Origin: 2-12-FULL-35-15 sp036386835
Lineage (GTDB): Bacteria > Bacteroidota > Bacteroidia > 2-12-FULL-35-15
Length of the DNA stretch: 64,000 bases
Assembly: GCA_036386835.1 (NCBI GenBank)
Contig: DASVUX010000003.1
Coordinates: 13,580-77,579 of the forward strand
Direction of reading: 5' to 3'
Within the stretch, counting starts at the first letter, position 1, and each line of letters begins with the position of its first letter. The position numbers were made by a program, and so were the translations under genes. This document shows positions 8,880-16,865 of the stretch, one piece after another. Below the pieces are notes generated by a model. That model made no database searches. It had not been told where the DNA came from and saw nothing but the letters and a program-made list of their open reading frames with translations.

Positions 8880-9347
8880 AATTTCAAATTTCAGATTCGT
8901 TTGTACTCCGATCATGGATTAACTCCCGATTTAAACTTTACACCCTTGAATTCAGACGCGTTTAAGTATGATATAAAACCTTTTAATTGCTTACTGATGT
9001 CCTCGGATTGTAACTTTAAGTTATTAAATTCATCTGAAGTAATATGTTTGCGGTCCAGTGCCCTATAAAGCTGTGACCTCACTTCTCCACAGGATCCTTT
9101 AGCAATACTTAGAAACTGACGAAATTCCAGTTTACCATCCCGCTCATACCCTTCAGCTATATTATCCATAATAGAGCCACTTGATCCATTAATTTGATCT
9201 CTTAACTTATAATCTTTTTCAAAGCTTCCGCTGGATGTGTGAAAATGAATCTCATGGCAAAGTTTCCGTGCTTTCTGCCACACTTCCATATCCTCAAACT
9301 TTTGTATAGTTGCCATACACAGAATTTGAAATCTGAAATCTGAAATT
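8880..9347. mobile_element. Possible small inverted-repeat element carrying a four-helix-bundle gene
   Basis: AATTTCAAATTTCAGATT at 8880-8897 is matched, inverted and with one mismatch, by AATCTGAAATCTGAAATT at 9330-9347. The arms enclose one gene (8912-9316). The left arm lies seven bases from the C40 gene start and the right arm ends one base before the thiolase stop, so the unit fits neatly between two chromosomal genes. Four-helix-bundle proteins of this family are known from intervening sequences in 23S rRNA genes that also have inverted ends. No target-site duplication was identified, so mobility is inference. Confidence 0.4.
8912..9316 (-). CDS. Four-helix-bundle protein (23S rRNA intervening-sequence family)
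   Basis: The start is the ATG at 9316, giving 134 residues; the open frame continues further upstream but only into the inverted repeat and the thiolase gene. The sequence shows the family pattern: FEDMEVWQKARKL at the start, LRDQINGSSGSIMDNIAEGYER in the middle and EFRQFLSIAKGSCGEVRSQL. This is the S23/TIGR02436 family, small helical pentamer-forming proteins of unknown function that occur in many copies in Bacteroidota. The charged C-terminal end KGVKFKSGVNP is extra. The gene is flanked by an 18-bp imperfect inverted repeat. Confidence 0.92.
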   Translation of the reverse strand: MATIQKFEDMEVWQKARKLCHEIHFHTSSGSFEKDYKLRDQINGSSGSIMDNIAEGYERDGKLEFRQFLSIAKGSCGEVRSQLYRALDRKHITSDEFNNLKLQSEDISKQLKGFISYLNASEFKGVKFKSGVNP

Positions 9348-9348
9348 T

Positions 9349-10527
9349 TTATGCTAATTCCAAAACAACAGCGCTCGCACCGCCACCACCATTGCAAATT
9401 CCGGCAGCACCGAATTTTGCCTTGTTTTGCTTTAATACATGGATCAAAGTCACTATAATACGTGCACCTGAACAACCCAAGGGATGTCCTAAAGAAACAG
9501 CACCGCCATTTACGTTTACTTTGCTTGCATCCAGCTTCATTTTCTGCATGTTCACCAGGCCAACAGTTGAAAATGCTTCATTCAGCTCAAAGTACTCGAT
9601 ATCTTCCATTTTCATCCCGGCTTTGGCAACCGCTTTTGGAACTGCGACTGAAGGAGCTGTAGTGAACCATTCCGGTGCATGCTCTGCATCAGCGTACCCT
9701 CGAAGGATCGCTAAAGGCTTTAAACCCAACTTGTCGGCTTTTTCCTTGCTCATCAGGACCACTGCCGCTGCACCATCGTTCATGGTGGATGAGTTTGCTG
9801 CCGTTGCAGTTCCTTCTTTCGTGAACGCACCTTTTAATTCAGGGATCTTATCAAAACGGACGTTCTTGTATTCTTCATCTTCTTTCATCATTACCGGATC
9901 ACCTTTGCGCTGAGGGATCTCAACCGGAACAATTTCGTCTGCAAATTTACCAGCCGCCCATGCTGCCTGTGAACGTTTATAAGACTCGATTGCGAAAGCA
10001 TCCTGGTCCTCGCGGGAGATGTTGCATTCCTTCGAACAAAGGTCTGCTGCATTTCCCATTGCATAATTGTTATACACATCGGTAAGCCCGTCTTTTGCAA
10101 GGCCATCGATCATGGAAACGTTCCCGTATTTGTTTCCCCAGCGAAGATTATCACTGTAAAACGGTACAGCGCTCATGTTTTCCATTCCTCCTGCCACCAC
10201 AACATCCGCATCACCGCACATGATATTCTGAGCACCGATCATGATCGCTTTCATTCCTGAAGCGCAAACCTTGTTTACCGTAGTACACTCTACCGTATTC
10301 GGCAAGCCTGCAAACATGGCTGCCTGGCGTGCAGGGGCCTGTCCGAGGTTAGCCTGAAGAACACTTCCCATATACACCTGCTGAACTTCTTTTGGATCAA
10401 CACCTGCTTTTGCAAGTGCTCCTTTTATTGCAGCAGCGCCTAATTTTGTGGCAGGGACACCTGCAAATGCACCACCAAAACTTCCCATTGGTGTTCTTAC
10501 TGCTGAAATGATATAAACTTCTTTCAT
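9349..10527 (-). CDS. Acetyl-CoA C-acyltransferase (thiolase)
   Basis: The start is ATG 10527 (MKEVYIISAVRTPMGSFGG), giving 392 residues, the normal thiolase length; the frame is open 30 codons further but that stretch contains the promoter. Cys88 in NKVCASGMKA is the acyl-accepting nucleophile; NEAFS and GHPLGCSGARI near the C-terminus carry the His-associated and base-cysteine motifs. The enzyme condenses two acetyl-CoA to acetoacetyl-CoA or does the reverse thiolysis in fatty-acid breakdown; the sequence alone does not decide which. A good Bacteroidota promoter precedes it. Confidence 0.95.
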   Translation of the reverse strand: MKEVYIISAVRTPMGSFGGAFAGVPATKLGAAAIKGALAKAGVDPKEVQQVYMGSVLQANLGQAPARQAAMFAGLPNTVECTTVNKVCASGMKAIMIGAQNIMCGDADVVVAGGMENMSAVPFYSDNLRWGNKYGNVSMIDGLAKDGLTDVYNNYAMGNAADLCSKECNISREDQDAFAIESYKRSQAAWAAGKFADEIVPVEIPQRKGDPVMMKEDEEYKNVRFDKIPELKGAFTKEGTATAANSSTMNDGAAAVVLMSKEKADKLGLKPLAILRGYADAEHAPEWFTTAPSVAVPKAVAKAGMKMEDIEYFELNEAFSTVGLVNMQKMKLDASKVNVNGGAVSLGHPLGCSGARIIVTLIHVLKQNKAKFGAAGICNGGGGASAVVLELA

Positions 10528-10571
10528 AATATATAAAATATAGATTTTGTTTGGATAGAGATTTAACGGCA

Positions 10572-10603
10572 CAAATTTACGCAATATTCGTGTGTTAACC
10601 AAA
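10572..10603 (-). promoter_or_regulatory. Bacteroidota-type promoter of the thiolase gene
   Basis: On the minus strand TTTG (10603-10600) is followed after exactly 20 bases by TAAATTTG (10579-10572). This matches the Bacteroidota primary sigma consensus TTTG-N19/20-TAnnTTTG. It is about 45 bases upstream of ATG 10527 and supports that start over the longer frame. Confidence 0.75.
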
Positions 10604-10689
10604 GCGTCCGGGCACAATAACAGATTATGGACAGATTATGAAAAATGCACGTTATTTTGGTTATTTTCGCATAGCAAAACTGCAGGCCC

Positions 10690-12759
10690 TTGAAAAAAGT
10701 TGTTTCCGTTATCCGCCATTCGCACCCAGAGATCTACAAGGCGATCCTGTTTCTTATTGCGCTTGCCGTTATTGTTTATGTGTTCCCGAAACAGGGCAAG
10801 TTCAAATATGAATTCCAGAATCTCAAAGGAAAACCCTGGTACCATGAAGACCTGATAGCGCCATTCGACTTCGCGATAAAAAAAACGGCTGAAGAGCTGA
10901 ACCGGGAAAAAGCAGAGGTTATAAAGAATGCAAAACCCTACCTGCGCTATGATTCCACCATCCAGAAGAAAAGATCAAAAGCCTTTGAAGATGCGCTGGC
11001 CGCCAGCTGGAGCAAAAAAAACTCCGACTATCTCCGCCAGCGGACCCTTGCTTTCGGCAAGGAACTGATCGACAGTATTTACTCGAAAGGAATTGTCGCA
11101 CCGGCAGATGAGCTTGAAAAAAAGCCGCTGGATTATTCTGTCTTCCTGCTTAAAGGGAATATCGCGGAAGAGCATGAGCTGAACGATTTTTATACCGTTA
11201 AATCCGCTTATGAGTATATTGAAGATGAACTCTTCGAATCAAAGATCACCGATGTGGACCGCATTCTCCCCCTGCTCGAAAATGCCATTGCCCATAATAT
11301 ATTCTTTGATAAGGAAACAACCGAAAAAGTGCTTAAGCAGTCGATAAACGACATTGCACCTTCACGCGACATCATCCTGAAAGACCAGAGCATTGTTTCA
11401 AAAGGGGAGATCATCACCGCTGAAAAATTCCAGGTCCTTGAATCGCTCCGGATCGAATATGAAGAACAATCCAACGGTACCGGGAATTATCTTTTTATAG
11501 TCCTCGGGCAAATAATCGTGATCGTGATCTGCCTGAGCGTGCTTGCGGCTTTCCTGATGTTCTTCCGGAAGGACATTTACCAGGACAACGGCAAAGTCAC
11601 TTTCATCCTCATGCTTGTAGTGTTGCAGGTGATCATGGCGCACTTCTCCATCAACCTGAATTCATATTCATTCAATATTTACATTCTTCCTTTCTGTATC
11701 CTGCCTATCATCATCCGCGCATTCTATGATACACGTGTAGCGCTTTTTGTTCATATAGTAAATGTGCTGATCATCTCTTTCATGGCGCCTGAACAGTTTG
11801 AGTTCGCGTTCATCCAGCTCCTTGGGGGAATGGTAGCGATCTTCAGTATTGTGAACATGCGCAACCGCTCACAGATCTTTGTCTCTGCGGTGCTGATCTT
11901 CCTCACCTACAGCGTTTCTTTCATCGGTATAACGATCATTCAGGAAGGCAGCAATGATGTGATCGTATGGTTTGATTTTGCACGCTTTGGTGTAAGCGCT
12001 TTACTGACCCTCTTCTCCTACCCGCTTATCTTTGTCTTTGAAAAAATGTTTGGTTTCACTTCGGATGTTTCCCTTCTGGAGCTTTCAGACACCAACGGAA
12101 AGCTGCTCCGCGAACTGGCTTCCAGGGCTCCGGGAACCTTCCAGCATTCTTTGCAGGTGGCTAACCTTGCCGAAGAAGCGATCTATAATATCGGTGGAAA
12201 TTCACTGCTTGTCCGCACGGGCGCCCTGTATCACGACATCGGAAAAATGGAGATGCCGATGTTCTTTATCGAGAACCAGGTGAACGGCATGAACCCTCAT
12301 GAGGACCTGAGCTTTGATGAAAGTGCCGGGATCATTATCGCGCATGTGATCCGCGGGATCGAGATCGCGAAAAAGAATAATCTTCCCGAACAGATCATTG
12401 ATTTTATCAGGACACATCATGGTACTACCATGACGGCTTATTTCTACCGTTCATTCAAAAAAGCTTTCCCTGAAGAAGAGATCGATGAAGCGAAATTCCA
12501 TTATCCCGGGCCGATTCCTTTTTCAAAAGAAACTGCAGTTCTCATGATGGCGGACTCTGTAGAAGCTGCTTCCCGGAGCCTTAAGAAATACGACTCCGAA
12601 ACCATCGATGCCCTGGTTGAAAAGATCATCAATTCACAGATCGAACAGAACCAGTTCGCCAATGCAGACATTACTTTTAAAGACATCAACACCCTGAAGA
12701 AGATCTTTAAGAAAAAGGTAATGAACATGTATCATGTACGGGTGGAGTACCCGAGGTAG
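10690..12759 (+). CDS. 7TM-HD cyclic-dinucleotide phosphodiesterase (PgpH-like)
   Basis: A 689-residue protein read from TTG 10690 (LKKVVSVIRHSHPE), the only sensible start. Order: cytoplasmic tail, one transmembrane segment, a long extracytoplasmic region (about residues 40-265, the 7TMR-HDED sensor), a block of seven hydrophobic segments to about residue 450, and a C-terminal HD domain. The HD pair is His515-Asp516 in GALYHDIGKMEMP, with further metal ligands in HVIRGIEIAKK and IRTHHGTT. This architecture is that of PgpH, which hydrolyses cyclic di-AMP. The gene is divergent from the thiolase. Confidence 0.93.
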   Translation: MKKVVSVIRHSHPEIYKAILFLIALAVIVYVFPKQGKFKYEFQNLKGKPWYHEDLIAPFDFAIKKTAEELNREKAEVIKNAKPYLRYDSTIQKKRSKAFEDALAASWSKKNSDYLRQRTLAFGKELIDSIYSKGIVAPADELEKKPLDYSVFLLKGNIAEEHELNDFYTVKSAYEYIEDELFESKITDVDRILPLLENAIAHNIFFDKETTEKVLKQSINDIAPSRDIILKDQSIVSKGEIITAEKFQVLESLRIEYEEQSNGTGNYLFIVLGQIIVIVICLSVLAAFLMFFRKDIYQDNGKVTFILMLVVLQVIMAHFSINLNSYSFNIYILPFCILPIIIRAFYDTRVALFVHIVNVLIISFMAPEQFEFAFIQLLGGMVAIFSIVNMRNRSQIFVSAVLIFLTYSVSFIGITIIQEGSNDVIVWFDFARFGVSALLTLFSYPLIFVFEKMFGFTSDVSLLELSDTNGKLLRELASRAPGTFQHSLQVANLAEEAIYNIGGNSLLVRTGALYHDIGKMEMPMFFIENQVNGMNPHEDLSFDESAGIIIAHVIRGIEIAKKNNLPEQIIDFIRTHHGTTMTAYFYRSFKKAFPEEEIDEAKFHYPGPIPFSKETAVLMMADSVEAASRSLKKYDSETIDALVEKIINSQIEQNQFANADITFKDINTLKKIFKKKVMNMYHVRVEYPR

Positions 12760-12774
12760 TACGGATAACGAATC

Positions 12775-13570
12775 TTTTTTACGAATTTACGAATCTAAGC
12801 AGGTACTGTGCGCTGTCATTTCGAGCGGAGTCGAGAAAGCGCGAAGCATCGGTACGCATAACGAATTTTTTCGAATTCCGAATCTGAGTAGGCACTGTGC
12901 GCTGTCATTTCGAGCGGAGTCGAGAAAGCGCGAAGCCCCGGTACGGATAACGAACTTTACGAATTTACGAACCCCGCACATACTTCCTGTTATCCCAAAT
13001 CATCGGTCATCCCGTGCCGCGCCTGCCCCGGACCCGATCCGGGGACACGGGATCTCTCTGTATTAACACTTTTTGTCCTATAATGTGCGCTGTCAGGCGA
13101 AGAGTTAAATTGTCGTTAAATTGTCGAAGTCTATTTCTCGACTCCGCTCGAAATGACAACTATGATCCTGCACTTCAGATGTCACTTCGAGCGAAGCCGA
13201 GAAGCGCGAAGCATCGGTACGCATAACGAATTTTTTCGAATTCCGAATCTGAGTAGGCACTGTGCGCTGTCATTTCGAGCGGAGTCGAGAAAGCGCGAAG
13301 CATCGGTACGGATAACGAATCTTTTACGAATTTACGAACCCCGCACATACTTCCGGTGATCCCAAATCATCAGTCATCCCGTGCCGCGCCTGCCCGGACC
13401 CGATCCGGGGACACGGGATCTCTCTCCGTATTAACAGTTTTGTCCTGTAATGTGTGCGCTGCCAGGCGAAGAATTAAATTGTCGAAGTCTATTTCTCGAC
13501 TCCGCTCGAAATGACAACTATGATCCTGCACTTCAGATGTCCTTTCCTATTCCAGTGATTCCAAATCATC
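12775..13570. repeat. Intergenic repeat array with two tandem copies of a ~340-bp unit
   Basis: The stretch has no gene. A unit of about 340 bases starts at 12841 and again at 13206 (offset 365) and runs nearly identically to 13183 and 13541. Each unit is itself mosaic: TTTACGAATTTACGAA words; the block GTCATTTCGAGCGGAGTCGA (copies near 12815, 12903 and 13269, a diverged one near 13180); its inverse complement TCGACTCCGCTCGAAATGAC near 13138 and 13498; and a palindrome around GGACCCGATCCGGGG. The inverse copies could fold into long hairpins. The short frames across it change with each repeat and are not genes. Confidence 0.85.
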
Positions 13571-13811
13571 GGTCATCCCGTGCCACGACACGGGTTCTCT
13601 CCGTATCACCAGGTTTCTCCTTTTCTTTTCTCTTGATAGAGGGCAAAGATCCAGTGGACCTTTGAGCCAGCCGGTGGGTTGAAACAAAAGATCAAGAACC
13701 ATCGATTGCTTCCCATAAGCTAAACGGCATCGCGATGGTTCAATCCTTGCGCGCGGCTTCGAAATTATAATTTTAGAAAACTTAGAAAATCTTTCCGGGT
13801 GATAAAAAACA
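13571..13811. other. Intergenic tail of the repeat array, no gene
   Basis: Non-coding by eye. It contains one inverted repeat, GAACCATCG at 13696-13704 with CGATGGTTC at 13733-13741, and a GC-rich stretch around 13750-13765. It may be a third type of dispersed intergenic repeat. The gene that follows is transcribed leftward and ends at 13812, so this DNA is downstream of convergent transcription units and could hold terminators, but no classical hairpin plus T-run was seen. Confidence 0.5.
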
Positions 13812-15392
13812 CTACCTCATCACTTTCAGCAATGTAGTCGCGATCACATTCCCGCCATCAGCCTGTACGCGGACAAGATAAGAGCCTGCAGCAAGCCCGT
13901 TGGTCTCAAGGTAAATGGAAGGATCCTGACCGTTGAACATTTGAGCGGTGACAGTTTTGATCACATTCCCCGTGATATCGGAAATATCAATGGTAAGAAA
14001 ACGCGGTGCCCTAAGGTGCAATTGCAAAGTTGCATTTCCTGAAGTGGGATTCGGGAAGATCTTCATTTGTACATCCTCGTTCACCATTTCCTGCAGGCTT
14101 GTGAAATTTGTCAGCGGGGATTTATTAACGAAGATCTCTGTATTCCCGGCACGCAGGTCGCACCAGTTGCTGTACAGATAATTACCATCCAGGCACACTC
14201 CTATAAAATCATTTCCCCGCTGGATATTAATGAAAGGTGAAGCTGTGGAGCTTAGATTCTGGTCGGGGCTGAAAGTACTTCCGCCATCGGTTGAGACGCC
14301 CGCATAAATCTCGAAAGGGGATGATGAGGTACCGCCGGTATTGCGCCTGTCGCGCCATGCAACCGCATACTCACCGGTTTCCGAAAAACCCGCCCAGCAC
14401 ATGTCTTGACCGGCACCGTTTGAAAGCGCATCTTTATTGACTCTTACTGGCGTAGTGTTCCATGTGCTGCCTCCGTTATTCGAATGCAGGCTGAGAATAT
14501 CAGGATCACCGTTCCGCTGGTCGGTGAACGTGTAAATAAGATTATTCGCATTTACCGGGTTAGCGCTCAGGACATAACTTCCCTGGTAAAGTGTATCCGT
14601 TAAGGGTGATCCGGCCGCAGCATACGCAATCAGCTTCGGAGTGAAGGTGTTTCCACCATCAGTGGATTTGACACAGATCGACCTTGGAAAAGGGTTTTGT
14701 GGAGGATTATAAGATATATAAGCAATATACAGGTTTCCATCAGCGCCAACAGTCGGAACTCCCATTGCATTCGGAATAAGGTTTATGGGAATGCTGTCGT
14801 CCACAAGCTTGATCGGGCTCCAGCTGCTGCCACCGTCAATGGAGGATTTCATCCAGATATGATGCGGCATTGCACCGATATCAATACTCTTGCTGACAAC
14901 ATACAGCTTGCCGTCATAAATGCCACCGCTGTTATCCACCGCGATCCAGGGGCGATCAATCGGCATGTCAGGGGTTTCGTTCATCGATGTGACTTTAACG
15001 GGCGTTGTCCAGTTCTGTCCTCCGTTCATGGACTTGGTGACCATCACATAACCGGAATCTTTGGAAGGCGCATAATCAATGTATGTCATGTAAGCTGCAC
15101 CTGATGAATGAAAAGCGATGGCAGGATCCGCCATGGTGAACTGCGGATGCAAATGCGGAATATTGGAAGGAGCGCTCCAGCTTGCACCTGCATCAGTGGA
15201 ATAACTCACACCTATGCTTAAACCAAAACCGGACTGTCTCATCCATGCCGCGACCAAGTTGTTGGAATTGGTTGGATTAACGGCAATGTATGGTTCAGTA
15301 TCCCAACCGGTGGCGGATGAGAGATTGATGTTGGTTTGCGCTAAAACTCCACAGCATACATTTACAAAAAACAGTATTAAAATCTTCTTCAT
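13812..15392 (-). CDS. Sialidase-like BNR/Asp-box exported protein with T9SS sorting domain
   Basis: A 526-residue protein with a signal peptide (MKKILILFFVNVCCGVLAQ). At least six Asp-box/BNR motifs are visible (STDAGASW, SMNGGQNW, SIDGGSSW, STDGGNTF, SNNGGSTW, STDGGSTF), as in six-bladed sialidase-type propellers. The C-terminus from MKIFPNPTSGNATLQL is a type A T9SS sorting domain. Asp-boxes are structural; I did not identify the Arg triad and Tyr/Glu pair needed for true sialidase activity, so enzymatic function is open. It is the last leftward gene before the repeat array. Confidence 0.9.
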   Translation of the reverse strand: MKKILILFFVNVCCGVLAQTNINLSSATGWDTEPYIAVNPTNSNNLVAAWMRQSGFGLSIGVSYSTDAGASWSAPSNIPHLHPQFTMADPAIAFHSSGAAYMTYIDYAPSKDSGYVMVTKSMNGGQNWTTPVKVTSMNETPDMPIDRPWIAVDNSGGIYDGKLYVVSKSIDIGAMPHHIWMKSSIDGGSSWSPIKLVDDSIPINLIPNAMGVPTVGADGNLYIAYISYNPPQNPFPRSICVKSTDGGNTFTPKLIAYAAAGSPLTDTLYQGSYVLSANPVNANNLIYTFTDQRNGDPDILSLHSNNGGSTWNTTPVRVNKDALSNGAGQDMCWAGFSETGEYAVAWRDRRNTGGTSSSPFEIYAGVSTDGGSTFSPDQNLSSTASPFINIQRGNDFIGVCLDGNYLYSNWCDLRAGNTEIFVNKSPLTNFTSLQEMVNEDVQMKIFPNPTSGNATLQLHLRAPRFLTIDISDITGNVIKTVTAQMFNGQDPSIYLETNGLAAGSYLVRVQADGGNVIATTLLKVMR

Positions 15393-15413
15393 CGTGAAAA
15401 TTAATTTAATAAA

Positions 15414-15442
15414 ACGCTTCCGCCCCTTAACGGGGCGGGAGT
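15414..15442 (-). terminator. GC-rich hairpin after the porP-like gene
   Basis: CCGCCCC at 15420-15426 pairs with GGGGCGG at 15432-15438 around a five-base loop. Read leftward it is followed by AAGCGTTTTATT, a weak T-tract. It sits 16 bases after the stop of the PorP/SprF gene and before the start of the sialidase-like gene. Confidence 0.55.
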
Positions 15443-15453
15443 ATTAGTAAAAA

Positions 15454-16827
15454 CTATTCCAGCTTCTGCAGCCAGACATCCGGATATTCATTCTTGTATT
15501 TCTGCTGTTCTGCTTCTCCTGTTTTCTGATCGTCTGTCTTCATCACATACACATAATACACTTTTGTTTTGTGGTTCTGGATCACAGAAGTGGACCTGTA
15601 CCCTTTAATGATATTGGCTTCCTTGAATTTATTTGCGTTATCCTTGCTGCTGAAAGATCCGATCACAATATAATACCCGGAATTCATGCTCATTCCGTTC
15701 TCATCCACGAAATCGTTGCTCAGGCCTGTACGCATTAAATTCTCTGTAAGATTTTCGCTGTTTCCGCTGCCCCCTCCATTTTTCATTTTCTGGAGCTCTG
15801 CTTTTAAACGCTCCATCTGTGCCTGGTTCGTATCTGCCTGCGCTTTCAGTTTTGCCAGCATCTGATCCGTCAGCGAATCTTTCGACTCTGTCCTTGTAAC
15901 AACGGGAACCGGCTCTTCTGCGCGCCTGCCGCCTCCACCGAATGTATAGCTCAATAAAAATTCGGAAGATGCGCCTGTATATTTCGATACTTTACCAATG
16001 CCGAAATCATAGGCATAACCAACACTGAGGTTCTTATAGCGAACACCGATGCTTGCCGCAACAGCATAATCACTGTGGTACGTAACCCCTACCCAGCCCA
16101 TCTTTTTCCAGTCGAGCACCGCATTGATATCATACTGGAAGGGAACGCCTTTGGCACCACTCACGAAGATCAGAGGATAAGCTGTGATCTCTTTTTCCTT
16201 CACCACATCAAATACATACTTCACCGATCCCTGGAAGGTACGCGCAAGGTTGTAATAACTGTTCTCGCCAAGGTTGTTCTTGTATTTGATCTTGTTGCCC
16301 AATACCTGCGGAATTGCAAAGCCGACCTGCAGCTGCTTCCAAGTATAGCCCATGCCGAAATCAGCGCTGAATACTGTCCTGCTCTGGCGCTCATTTGAAA
16401 GGAAGGGATCATCAGTATCACGCACAACCGCTTTGGAGAAATCAATGCTGTTATTCAGCACCCCCAGCGCAAGCCCGAAGAATACATCCTGGTCATCGTT
16501 GATCTTCAGCTTGTAAGAATAATTTCCGGAGGCACCCATCCTGGATGTGATGTCGGTAACATCCGAATACAACTTCAAACCAAGACCGATGTTCTTCGCT
16601 TCAATAGGGCCATCAAGCGTAAGATAGCTTGTCTGCGGACCGCCTTTTACGCCAACCCATTGTGAACGGTGGGTGATGAACGCACGTGTATGCTCATCGG
16701 TTGTTCCCGTGAAAGCGGGATTTGTAACAAACATATTGGTATAATACTGGCTGCTGAACGGTAACTGCTGTGCGAAGGCCGAAGCTGTAACAAGAAGTAA
16801 AGCTGCTGAGATATTTAGTTTCCTCAT
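15454..16827 (-). CDS. PorP/SprF-family T9SS membrane protein with C-terminal SPOR domain
   Basis: From ATG 16827 the product has 457 residues and a signal peptide (MRKLNISAALLLVTASAFAQ). An upstream ATG at 16866 overlaps the previous stop as TAATG and would add 13 residues, so coupled translation from there is possible. Residues 20-300 are a PorP/SprF barrel (QYYTNMFVTNPAFTGT, SVGYAYDFG, LLSYTFGG). A Ser/Gln-rich coiled linker follows, then a C-terminal SPOR-like domain (YYIVIGSFSSKDNANKF, VYYVYVMKTDD). SprF-type proteins help export and anchor CHU_C (type B) cargo, and the gene lies directly after such a cargo gene. The SPOR fusion suggests peptidoglycan contact. Confidence 0.93.
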   Translation of the reverse strand: MRKLNISAALLLVTASAFAQQLPFSSQYYTNMFVTNPAFTGTTDEHTRAFITHRSQWVGVKGGPQTSYLTLDGPIEAKNIGLGLKLYSDVTDITSRMGASGNYSYKLKINDDQDVFFGLALGVLNNSIDFSKAVVRDTDDPFLSNERQSRTVFSADFGMGYTWKQLQVGFAIPQVLGNKIKYKNNLGENSYYNLARTFQGSVKYVFDVVKEKEITAYPLIFVSGAKGVPFQYDINAVLDWKKMGWVGVTYHSDYAVAASIGVRYKNLSVGYAYDFGIGKVSKYTGASSEFLLSYTFGGGGRRAEEPVPVVTRTESKDSLTDQMLAKLKAQADTNQAQMERLKAELQKMKNGGGSGNSENLTENLMRTGLSNDFVDENGMSMNSGYYIVIGSFSSKDNANKFKEANIIKGYRSTSVIQNHKTKVYYVYVMKTDDQKTGEAEQQKYKNEYPDVWLQKLE

Positions 16828-16865
16828 AGGATGTTGTTTTGCTGAATTTGTGATTGCTGCTCCCA

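Noticed and set aside
12841..13541. Possible CRISPR array because of repeated units
   Set aside because: Only two long units with internal mosaic structure; no short uniform repeats with unique spacers and no cas genes.
12734..13665. Several 60-110 codon ORFs in the intergenic array
   Set aside because: They are translations of repeated DNA (recurring FRAESRKRE and NFRSRAESR-like words) and repeat with the units, not with codon constraint.
13812..15392. Firm call as an active sialidase
   Set aside because: Only Asp-boxes were seen; the catalytic Arg triad, Tyr and Glu could not be placed.
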